A stretch of DNA of 64,000 nt from an uncultured Acinetobacter sp. GTDB lineage: Bacteria; Pseudomonadota; Gammaproteobacteria; Pseudomonadales; Moraxellaceae. Positions within the stretch are counted from its first letter, which is position 1. Each line of letters starts with the position of its first letter. Below, piece after piece: positions 35,157 through 42,891 of the stretch. Where the stretch lies: assembly GCF_947626835.1 (NCBI RefSeq), contig NZ_CANQTS010000001.1, positions 186,001 to 250,000 on the forward strand. The letters run 5' to 3'. The position numbers and the translations under genes were made by a program. The notes under the pieces are model-generated. The model had not been told where the DNA came from, did not search any database, and saw only the letters and a program-made list of their open reading frames with translations.

Positions 35157-36598
35157 AGCTCAGCGTGGCGACTAAATTGTTGTAACGCCACATGCGCGCG
35201 TGATAAGACTTGTTGTTGTTGAGCTGAAATCCAACCTAGGGCAAACCAATATTCACGCTGCTTGTTGACTAAAATTTTAAAATATTCTTCCGCCACACAT
35301 AAATCATTAAATTCACCGAGCACTTCTTGCAAAGGTTTAAGTGTTTTTAAATAGTGCTTTACCTGTTTTGACTTAAACAGACTATGGGTAAATTCAAGGC
35401 TATAACGCAACTGTTTGACCTGTTTGCGTAATTGGTGTTTTTGTTCGGTGCTTAATTGCATAAAGTTGTCACTTTGACCGGTGATTTTACGCTGTAATTT
35501 GCCAATTTGTTTGCCTGCTAAATGGGTTAAATCTTGTGCTTGATGTGTGCTACTGTCTTGCTGGCTAAAGTTGAGTAAATCTAACCACAATAAACTCGTG
35601 CTTGGTTCACGAAAGTGCTGGCTTAAATCGTGGCTTTTGCGCTTGGCTTGAGGTAATGAATCAAAAGGTGCGCCGGCATTTTGCAGTGCAGGCAATACAT
35701 CACTGACTAGGGCATCATAATCACGGGTGCTACCTAAGTGTTGAAATAAGCTTTTAAGTTGTTGTTGCCATAAACTCAGATCATGTGTTGTCCAATCGGC
35801 AAAGCTTTTTAAAACACTGCGTAAACGTCGAATACCCACCCGTAACTGATGCACATGGCTTGCTTGATAATTACCGCGGGCAATCGCAGAAGCATTGGGT
35901 AAAATATGCTGCAAACAAGAAGCGATCATTTGTTTTAATGCCAATTCGGAACTGTGCGTTGGGCTTAAACTAAAATTTTGGGCATAGGTCGCCGCTTGCG
36001 GCTGAGTATTTAAAAGCGCATAACCACGCGCCGCTTTACTTTGCACATCCAGATATAAATGGTACTGCTTGACCCAAGGCTGAAGACATGCAATTAAATC
36101 GCTAATTTGTCCCTTTTTAAGCTCAAATTCAATTTCTGATATTTTGAATTTTTGATGGGCTGCAATCAGCCAACCTTGATCTAAAGCTATTTCAATGTGG
36201 CTATCGCCGTGGTTCATCTGTACATTGAGCCGTTTGACCTCGGTACGAAATTGTAAGATCAACGGTTGTTTGCTAGCTAACACAGGCTTTAATAATGCTT
36301 GTGCCTGTTTATTTTTAACATAGCGCTTTAAATCAATCCCGTTAGGCTTTTCATCAAGCGTCTCTTCAATTTCAATGCGTTTTGCATGATGTGAACTAGG
36401 TGCTTTTAAGGTTTGTGTCCATACCGTGTTTTCAAGGCGTTGCCGTAATGAAATTTGGACTTTGCTGAGCGCTTGGCTGGGGGTATCGTAATAATAAGCA
36501 GCTAAGTGAACCAGTTTTGGCTGTTGTTCTTGTATGGCGTGGTGTAGTTTAGAATATTGTGTTGCTGGAATATGAAATTTGAATTCGATCTCAGACAT
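35153..36598 (-). CDS. CYTH-CHAD domain protein, intact copy
   Basis: About 481 residues. N-terminal CYTH domain (about 1-200) starts with ExExK (SEIEFKF), the triphosphate-tunnel signature, and has RQRLE and KxxR-type basics. The C-terminal CHAD domain (about 215-481) keeps its conserved His and basic residues: HVHQLRVGIRRLRSVLKSF, LGSTRDYDALV, and LRKQVKQLRYSLEFTHSLF. CYTH domains act on triphosphates or polyphosphate and CHAD binds polyphosphate, so polyphosphate metabolism is likely. Lies in tandem with a related gene on the same strand 75 bases upstream. Confidence 0.88.
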   Translation of the reverse strand: MSEIEFKFHIPATQYSKLHHAIQEQQPKLVHLAAYYYDTPSQALSKVQISLRQRLENTVWTQTLKAPSSHHAKRIEIEETLDEKPNGIDLKRYVKNKQAQALLKPVLASKQPLILQFRTEVKRLNVQMNHGDSHIEIALDQGWLIAAHQKFKISEIEFELKKGQISDLIACLQPWVKQYHLYLDVQSKAARGYALLNTQPQAATYAQNFSLSPTHSSELALKQMIASCLQHILPNASAIARGNYQASHVHQLRVGIRRLRSVLKSFADWTTHDLSLWQQQLKSLFQHLGSTRDYDALVSDVLPALQNAGAPFDSLPQAKRKSHDLSQHFREPSTSLLWLDLLNFSQQDSSTHQAQDLTHLAGKQIGKLQRKITGQSDNFMQLSTEQKHQLRKQVKQLRYSLEFTHSLFKSKQVKHYLKTLKPLQEVLGEFNDLCVAEEYFKILVNKQREYWFALGWISAQQQQVLSRAHVALQQFSRHAEL

Positions 36599-36672
36599 CA
36601 CATGGGCTCATTTTTATTGTATTGAAATGACTATACAAAAATAAACCCATGCTTGTTAAGTCAACCGCATCA

Positions 36673-38127
36673 TTATTTTAAAAATTTACGACTTAACATA
36701 AACTGCGCTGCGGTTTCTAAAACCCGTTCGGCATACACTTCTTGCTTGGCGGTAAGCCAACCTAAGACAAACCAATCGCTCGCAGCCAGTTCGGTCTCTT
36801 GCAAATATTGGCTTGCCAGATTTAATAAATGATATTGTTCGGCAGCATTGGCAGCATCGTTTAAGGCTTTACTATATTTTTGCAGGCTTTTTACATCGTA
36901 AATTTGCGTTAATAACGGAAAACTAAATTTTAATTGCTGAATGTGCTGCATTAACGCATCCATACTGCTTAAATCATGCACATCTGCATGGTTTAAACTC
37001 TCTGTAAGTTGTTTATAGTGCAGTTGTAAGCTCTGTTGCGCACTGATTTTTACATCGAGTGCAGGGCTTGTTGCTTGATTTAAGCTAAAACTCAACAACT
37101 CTAAAAAGTGATGTACATTTTGGCTAGAGCGCACCAAGTGTTGTAACTTTTCCGTGGCAAATAAAATATCTTGCGCCAAACTGGCCGTGGTTTTGGGGTT
37201 TTGCAATAACTGATTGAGCGTACTTTGCATGTGTTGTAAATGTTTAAGCTGCTCAAATTGACCTTTAAATGCTGCCAATTGATGTGCCCATTTCTCGTTG
37301 ACATCACAGCTCCAATCTTTAAACAACAACACGCTTAAATGCAATTGATCTAAAGCCTGATGTGCCTGCTGAATGTGGGCTTGAGTGGCAATACCTGCTG
37401 ACATGGCGGCAATATTGGGCAAGAGGGCTTGCATTTGCTGCGCCACCAAACTGCGTATATTGGCATCACTGCTGTCTTTTTTCGACAGAAGTAAATCTTG
37501 TGTGGCTTTGGCAGGACTTACCGTTAAACCCTCTGCCAACAGATTACCAAACTCCGCTTTACTGCGTACATCGAGCCAAAGTTGGTATTTTTTGACCCAC
37601 TCAAAACAAAAGTTTAATAAATCATGTACGTTGCCGGTTTTGAGTTCAAATTCCACTTCATAAACCACTTGAACCCGATCTTGGGCGCGAATTTCACCAA
37701 TATCTAAACTGACCTCAATTTGGCTGCTTGCATAATCCATCAGGCGTACAGTACGAGCAATATCAGTTTCAAAAATCAGTTGTAATTGAGTAAAGTCATT
37801 TTCTAAAGCATTGCTTAATAACTGTTTTGCTTCAGGGATTTGATCATAAATACGTAAATCTAACTGTGGTGCTTGGGCAAGCGCGCCTAAATCATGGTTA
37901 TGTTCAAAGCGTGCCAAATGACTGCGGCTGGCTTTAAAAGTTTGTACCCATGATGATCCTTCTAAACGCTGACGAATTGCTGCGCGTGCCTGAGCCAATT
38001 TTTTATCAGGAGTGTCGTAATATTTGGCTTGTAATTGAATCTGTTCAGATTTTTTAGGATCTAAAGCTTTCATGAGTGCCACACGGCGCGCTTCAGGAAT
38101 CTGAAATTTAAGTTCAATTTCAAGCAT
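36673..38127 (-). CDS. CYTH protein with degenerate CHAD domain (tandem paralogue)
   Basis: About 484 residues starting MLEIELKFQIPEARR, with AGAAG eight bases ahead of the ATG (an upstream in-frame ATG exists at 38133). The CYTH half matches its neighbour (ELKF, RQRLEGSSWVQTFKA, EVSLDIGEI). The C-terminal half has the length and helix pattern of CHAD but lacks the run of Arg and His residues (LDQLHLSVLLFKDWSCDVNE where the neighbour has HQLRVGIRRLRSVLKSF), so polyphosphate binding by this half is doubtful. Probably arose by duplication; a single operon with the next gene. Confidence 0.85.
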   Translation of the reverse strand: MLEIELKFQIPEARRVALMKALDPKKSEQIQLQAKYYDTPDKKLAQARAAIRQRLEGSSWVQTFKASRSHLARFEHNHDLGALAQAPQLDLRIYDQIPEAKQLLSNALENDFTQLQLIFETDIARTVRLMDYASSQIEVSLDIGEIRAQDRVQVVYEVEFELKTGNVHDLLNFCFEWVKKYQLWLDVRSKAEFGNLLAEGLTVSPAKATQDLLLSKKDSSDANIRSLVAQQMQALLPNIAAMSAGIATQAHIQQAHQALDQLHLSVLLFKDWSCDVNEKWAHQLAAFKGQFEQLKHLQHMQSTLNQLLQNPKTTASLAQDILFATEKLQHLVRSSQNVHHFLELLSFSLNQATSPALDVKISAQQSLQLHYKQLTESLNHADVHDLSSMDALMQHIQQLKFSFPLLTQIYDVKSLQKYSKALNDAANAAEQYHLLNLASQYLQETELAASDWFVLGWLTAKQEVYAERVLETAAQFMLSRKFLK

Positions 38128-38528
38128 AACCATCACTTCTGTAGAAAAAAGAGTGTTCATTGTAACCAAAAAATGAGCCAAGAACAGACTTGACCTTTGA
38201 GCAAGATACAGCCAAGGGCAGTATAAGGCACAGATTTCATCGCGCAATCAATGTAGTCAAGTGATGCATGATGATCCAAACTAGCCAACTATTCATTTAA
38301 GAGGGTTCACGATTTTAGGCTTTTGACTTAACTCAGCGGCATCAGATGAGTGCCATTAAATTGCATGTTTTAGACCTAAGTCCAGAGCGTTTGCGGCAAG
38401 ATTAGTCTAAAAAATCAGAGTTTAGAGAAAATTAAGCAGCAATAAGGTAAGCGTGTACACAACCATCTTTTGCTTGCTTTAGAACAGTGCCATAATGGCT
38501 TATTCCTTAAGTTTAGAGTGTTTGGCAC
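38128..38528. other. Intergenic region between CYTH gene and thiE
   Basis: 401 bases between divergent genes. No TPP riboswitch (thi box) is seen ahead of thiE and no open frame of interest; both promoters must lie here. Confidence 0.5.
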
Positions 38529-39143
38529 ATGCGCGGTTTATACCTGATTACCAATGATGATCCGATTGAACTTCTTTTGGCAAAATTAGAAGGGGCAATG
38601 GCAACTTATGAAGTTGCAGTATTGCAGTATCGTCGTAAACAAGTGCCAAAAGAACAACAGGCCTATGAAATTGAGTACATGAAACATTTATGTGGTCAAT
38701 ATAAAATCCCATTTGTGATTAATGATGATTTAGAAGCCGCCGTGCACTATGGTGTAGGGGTACATTTGGGGCAAGATGATGGCTCAATTGTAGAAGCCGC
38801 TGCACGTTTACCCAAAGGTGTGTTGATTGGGCGTAGCTGTAACAATTCACTCGAATTGGCAGAACAAGCCATTGCCGATGGGGCAAATTATGTGGCGTTT
38901 GGTGCAATCTTTGCCACTGACACCAAGCCAGAAGCGGGCAATATTGGTTTAGACACCTTAAAACAAGCCAAAGCCAAGCTAAATGTACCCATTTGTGCCA
39001 TTGGTGGTTTAACGGTTGAAAACTCAAAAGAAGTGATTGCCGCAGGCGCTGATTTATGTGCTGTGGTGAGTGATGTATTGGGGCGTTCTATGTCCACCGT
39101 GGGTCAACGTGTCTATGATTGGTCAGAGTTATTTGCTAAATAA
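38529..39143 (+). CDS. thiE: Thiamine-phosphate synthase
   Basis: Joins HMP-diphosphate and HET-phosphate to make thiamine monophosphate. 204-residue TIM barrel: LYLITNDD, then VLQYRRKQ (the QxRxK substrate motif), FVINDDLEAAVHYGVGVHLG, IGRSCNN, FGAIFATDTKP, and CAIGGLTVENSKEVIAAGAD. Full length. No TPP riboswitch was seen upstream. Followed 36 bases on by hemL; both are biosynthetic and possibly cotranscribed. Confidence 0.93.
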   Translation: MRGLYLITNDDPIELLLAKLEGAMATYEVAVLQYRRKQVPKEQQAYEIEYMKHLCGQYKIPFVINDDLEAAVHYGVGVHLGQDDGSIVEAAARLPKGVLIGRSCNNSLELAEQAIADGANYVAFGAIFATDTKPEAGNIGLDTLKQAKAKLNVPICAIGGLTVENSKEVIAAGADLCAVVSDVLGRSMSTVGQRVYDWSELFAK

Positions 39144-39179
39144 GCCTGATTTTTTTATTTTTTGAGTTGAGTGATTTTC

Positions 39180-40487
39180 ATGAGTTTGTCTGCAAAGCAA
39201 GAACAATTATTTAAACAAGCCAGTAAACATATTCCAGGTGGCGTCAATTCACCGGTACGTGCCTTTAATGGCGTCGGTGGTACACCGGTATTTATTGAAA
39301 AAGCCCAAGGTGCATATTTATATGATGTCGATGGCAAACGCTACGTTGACTATGTGGGTTCATGGGGGCCGATGATTTTAGGTCATGCGCATCCTGCAAT
39401 TATTAAAGCAGTGCAAGAGGCTGCGGTTGATGGTTTAAGCTTTGGTGCGCCAACCGTACACGAAACCACATTGGCCGATATTATTTGTGAAATCATGCCA
39501 TCGATTGAATTGGTGCGTATGACCAACTCAGGTACAGAAGCCACCATGACCGCAATTCGCTTGGCGCGTGGTTATACCGGTCGTGACAAAATTGTGAAAT
39601 TTGAAGGCTGCTACCATGGTCATTCTGACTCACTGTTGGTGAAAGCCGGTTCTGGTCTACTCACCAGTGGTGAAGGTGAAGCAACGTCTGCAGGTGTTCC
39701 GGCTGATTTTGCTAAACATACTTTAACGCTGCCGTATAATGACATTGCCACATTAAAAGAATGTTTTGCCAAGTTTGGTTCAGAAATTGCCGGTGTGATT
39801 GTTGAACCTGTAGCAGGAAATATGAACTTAGTGGCACCAATTGAAGGCTTCTTACAAGCAATTCGCGAAGTATGTGATGAGCATGGTTCGGTCTTTATTA
39901 TTGATGAAGTGATGACGGGTTTTCGTGTGGGTTTAGGTGGGGCACAAGCACATTATGGCGTGACGCCTGATTTAACCACATTGGGTAAAATCATTGGGGC
40001 AGGCTTACCGGTGGGGGCTTTTGGTGGTAAACGTGAAGTGATGGAATGCATCGCACCACTGGGTAAAGTCTATCAAGCTGGTACTTTATCGGGTAATCCA
40101 CTGGCCATGCGCGCAGGGATTGAGATGTTTAAGCATTTACGTGCTGAAGGTTTTTATGAAAACCTCACTGCAAAATTGGCTAAATTACTTGCTGGTTTGC
40201 AAGCAGCAGCCGATGAAGCTGGTATTGCCTTTAAAACGCAACAAGTGGGTGGTATGTTTGGTTTGTATTTTACCGACCAAGACGACATCACCAGCTTCGA
40301 TTCGATGCTCAAATGTGACATCGCAGCATTTCGTCAATTCTTCCATGGCATGTTAGAACGTGGCGTGAATTTAGCGCCATCGGCATTTGAAGCCGGCTTC
40401 TTCTCAAGCGCACATTCAGATGAAGATATTGAATTTACCATTCAAGCAGCGCGTGACACCTTTGCTAGCATGAAAGCTTCAGCTTAA
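39180..40487 (+). CDS. hemL: Glutamate-1-semialdehyde 2,1-aminomutase
   Basis: PLP/PMP enzyme that isomerises glutamate-1-semialdehyde to 5-aminolevulinate at the start of heme synthesis. 435 residues: [13 protein letters not shown] near the N-terminus, [41 protein letters not shown], the PLP Lys in [18 protein letters not shown], and [13 protein letters not shown]. The ATG at 39180 is chosen over an upstream GTG (39171) because it has GAGTG at a proper distance. Downstream terminator at 40504. Confidence 0.96.
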   Translation: MSLSAKQEQLFKQASKHIPGGVNSPVRAFNGVGGTPVFIEKAQGAYLYDVDGKRYVDYVGSWGPMILGHAHPAIIKAVQEAAVDGLSFGAPTVHETTLADIICEIMPSIELVRMTNSGTEATMTAIRLARGYTGRDKIVKFEGCYHGHSDSLLVKAGSGLLTSGEGEATSAGVPADFAKHTLTLPYNDIATLKECFAKFGSEIAGVIVEPVAGNMNLVAPIEGFLQAIREVCDEHGSVFIIDEVMTGFRVGLGGAQAHYGVTPDLTTLGKIIGAGLPVGAFGGKREVMECIAPLGKVYQAGTLSGNPLAMRAGIEMFKHLRAEGFYENLTAKLAKLLAGLQAAADEAGIAFKTQQVGGMFGLYFTDQDDITSFDSMLKCDIAAFRQFFHGMLERGVNLAPSAFEAGFFSSAHSDEDIEFTIQAARDTFASMKASA

Positions 40488-40503
40488 ACTTAAATTAAAC
40501 AGG

Positions 40504-40534
40504 AAAAGCCCGTTTTAAGCAGCGGGCTTTTTTA
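40504..40534 (+). terminator. Terminator of hemL
   Basis: Stem AAAAGCCCG / CGGGCTTTT followed by T. Confidence 0.82.
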
Positions 40535-40580
40535 TCGGCTTTTATTTCAGTTGTAGGGCTTTTTTTTAAGGATATTTCAC

Positions 40581-40997
40581 ATGCAAACCAAACATTATTT
40601 AACTTTAATCGATGCTAAATTTTTACTTGAGCAGGCTTACCAATACGCATTGGCACAAAATTTTAACGTCAGTATTGCTGTGGTCGATGACAGTGGTCAT
40701 TTACTGGCTATGAAACGTATGGATGGCGCATCGCCGATGACCGCTAATTTGTGTTTAGAAAAAGCCAAATGTTCGGCCATTAGCCGTCGTCCTTCTAAAC
40801 TGTTTGAAGATTTAATTAAAAATGGTCAGATGGGTTTTTTAACCATGCACAGCTTTGCAGGCATGTTAGAGGGCGGTGAGCCGATTCTTTATCAAGGGCA
40901 ATTGGTCGGGGCTATGGGGGTATCAGGTGTAAAATCGGTACAAGATGCTGAAATTGCTCAATATGCCATTACACAGTTTTTAGCCCAACAGCTTTGA
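40581..40997 (+). CDS. GlcG/HbpS-family protein (DUF336)
   Basis: 138 residues without a signal peptide. Family signature: AVVDDSGHLLAMKRMDGASP, then CLEKAKCSAISRRPS, GGEPILYQGQLVGAMGVSG, DAEIAQYAI. Members include GlcG and the heme-degrading or heme-binding HbpS, and an extracytoplasmic form is usual in HbpS; this one is likely cytosolic. Adjacent hemL makes a heme link attractive but only inferred. AAGGA seven bases before the ATG. Confidence 0.87.
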   Translation: MQTKHYLTLIDAKFLLEQAYQYALAQNFNVSIAVVDDSGHLLAMKRMDGASPMTANLCLEKAKCSAISRRPSKLFEDLIKNGQMGFLTMHSFAGMLEGGEPILYQGQLVGAMGVSGVKSVQDAEIAQYAITQFLAQQL

Positions 40998-41300
40998 AAA
41001 AAGCCGCATGTTGTAGGTTGATGCTTATATAATATAAGGCATCATGCTATGCGATATTTTATATGCTGGTCATAAGAATGGGATGTTCTGAGAACTAAAA
41101 ACAACAATCATAAGTTCAAATCATGATGGATCATATCAGTTACATACTGTTAGATCTCATACAAGCTCAATGCAAAGATCTCAACATCAGGTTAGGTTTT
41201 TTGCATTGTGGCTGCTAAATCATTCAACAATCTAATCTATTGGCTTGTTTGGCAAGTTCGCATAGACTTTGCTTGATTCATGCTACTTTAAAGTGCTGTT
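40998..41300. other. Intergenic region with an interrupted inverted repeat
   Basis: 303 bases. Contains GATGCTTATAT / ATATAAGGCATC (41020-41043), a 24-base inverted repeat with one extra G and almost no loop. No T-run follows, so it is not an obvious terminator; no open frame is supported. Confidence 0.45.
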
Positions 41301-41999
41301 ATGCTCTATCCCATGCCTAAAAAAATTCAACTTGCCCCATCACAAGCCAAATGGTCGGTGAATTCATCGCAATCGGTGCTGTTGTTGGTGGGTATGCATG
41401 AGCTACGTCAATACGACCCTACACATGAGTTACTCATAAATTTAAGCGGCTTAATTAAAAAAGCCAAAGCGCTAGAGATTAAGGTTGTGGAAATTTATGG
41501 CGATGATGCTCAACAACGCATGCAGCGTTTAGGTGAGTTATTATTTCATTATCCACAATTAATCATTGCAGGTAAAATCACGCCAACATTGAAGCCTTTG
41601 CTGGCGCATTTTTATAGTGTCACAGAACAGATTTGTGTGGTGGATGATGCTATTTTGCTCTCTAATCAAGCTCAGCATATCCATTACATACAAAGCATTA
41701 GCCAACAAGGTTGGCACCATATCAATAGCTATAGCTTAAAGCGCTTATGGGCATTAAGCGCACCCACCGCGCAGATTTTATCGGCCAAGGGTATTTTACT
41801 GGCGATTGCAGAACACTTAGATTTAGACCCTTTAGAGATAGACCCTACCCAAGATTTACGCAGTTATGGCTTGGATTCTGTGGCAATGGTCAGCTTAGTA
41901 GGTTTGTGGCGCGCCAATGGTGCCAAGATCCGTTATGAAGATTTTTTACAGCACAATAGCGTGAAGCATTTGCTACAATTTTTATTAAATTCAGCTTAA
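41301..41999 (+). CDS. Orphan aryl/acyl carrier protein fused to a degenerate isochorismatase domain
   Basis: 232 residues. The C-terminal 75 residues are a carrier domain with the phosphopantetheine Ser in YGLDSVAMVSLVGLWRANG (aryl-carrier type, as in EntB). The N-terminal part follows the isochorismatase layout (PSQAKWSVNSSQSVLLLVGM, LIIAGKITPTLKPLL, ICVVDDAILLSNQ) but lacks the catalytic Asp (LLLVGM instead of LLIHDMQ), the Lys and the conserved Cys. It is shorter than EntB (about 285 residues). It should bind a pantetheine arm but not act on isochorismate. No NRPS, adenylation or phosphopantetheinyl transferase gene lies in the window. A second ATG at 41313 is possible. Confidence 0.78.
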   Translation: MLYPMPKKIQLAPSQAKWSVNSSQSVLLLVGMHELRQYDPTHELLINLSGLIKKAKALEIKVVEIYGDDAQQRMQRLGELLFHYPQLIIAGKITPTLKPLLAHFYSVTEQICVVDDAILLSNQAQHIHYIQSISQQGWHHINSYSLKRLWALSAPTAQILSAKGILLAIAEHLDLDPLEIDPTQDLRSYGLDSVAMVSLVGLWRANGAKIRYEDFLQHNSVKHLLQFLLNSA

Positions 42000-42118
42000 A
42001 TTGGCTTTTTGCCACAAAAGCAAAAAAAAGCCGCGCAATTATGTAATTCTGCATTGTAATTATGCCTTAAGCTTTTTATCATTGCCGCCTTGTTTTGTGA
42101 TCAGCTTGGATTGGTATC

Positions 42119-42763
42119 TTGAGTAATTTTCTAACTGAACACCTGATTCATCGTGATCGGGATTTTATGGTGATTCATAAGCCCGCAGGCTTACTCACAG
42201 TTCCCGGCAAAACCGAAGATTTACAAGATTGTTTACTCAGTCGTTTAGTGGCGATTGAACCAAATACCTTACTGATTCACCGCTTAGATCGTGATACCTC
42301 AGGCATTTTAGTTTTTGCTTTAAACAAATTGGGGCAAAAATCTATAGCACGTCAATTCCAAGAGCGCCAAACCGATAAAATTTATCAAGCTTTAGTGGCA
42401 GGCACCTTACAAGGTGAGGGTGTGGTCGATGTACCGGTGATTTATGATCCAAGCCGTCCGCCACTGCATATTGCGGCGCCTGCGCATGACAAACCTGCCT
42501 TAACCCATTGGCAGGCGCTTGAACATTTTGAAATTCAAGGACAACCTGTAACGCGTGTCCAACTTAAACCGATTACAGGACGTTCGCATCAACTTCGTGT
42601 GCATATGCAGTATTTAGGTCATCCAATTGTGGGTGATACTTTATATGCCACGCCACAACAGCAAAGCTTAATGCCACGTTTATGTTTACATGCCGCGCAT
42701 TTGAGTTTCTCGCACCCATTTCATGGTACCGCTGTGGCATTTGATTGCCCAGTGCCATTTTAA
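42119..42763 (+). CDS. rluA: Pseudouridine synthase RluA
   Basis: Pseudouridine synthase for 23S rRNA and, in E. coli, tRNA position 32. 214 residues. Catalytic Asp in LLIHRLDRDTSGILVFAL near residue 62, KIYQALVAG, ITGRSHQLRVHMQYLGHPIVGD and LHAAHLSFSHP follow the RluA pattern. No S4 domain, as expected for RluA. The start is TTG; no ATG in frame fits. Single gene. Confidence 0.9.
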   Translation: MSNFLTEHLIHRDRDFMVIHKPAGLLTVPGKTEDLQDCLLSRLVAIEPNTLLIHRLDRDTSGILVFALNKLGQKSIARQFQERQTDKIYQALVAGTLQGEGVVDVPVIYDPSRPPLHIAAPAHDKPALTHWQALEHFEIQGQPVTRVQLKPITGRSHQLRVHMQYLGHPIVGDTLYATPQQQSLMPRLCLHAAHLSFSHPFHGTAVAFDCPVPF

Positions 42764-42891
42764 GTTTTACAGGAATCCATAAGCGTACTTTTTGGTGCGC
42801 TTTATGTGACAATATATTGCGATAGGTCGGCATTTTCTGTTCAAATGAAGAGTCAAGCGCCGTCACAATTTGATAGATAAAGGTGGAAAAA

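Noticed and set aside
38248..38528. Possible TPP riboswitch ahead of thiE
   Set aside because: The CUGAGA and ACCUGAUCUGG core elements of the thi box were not found.
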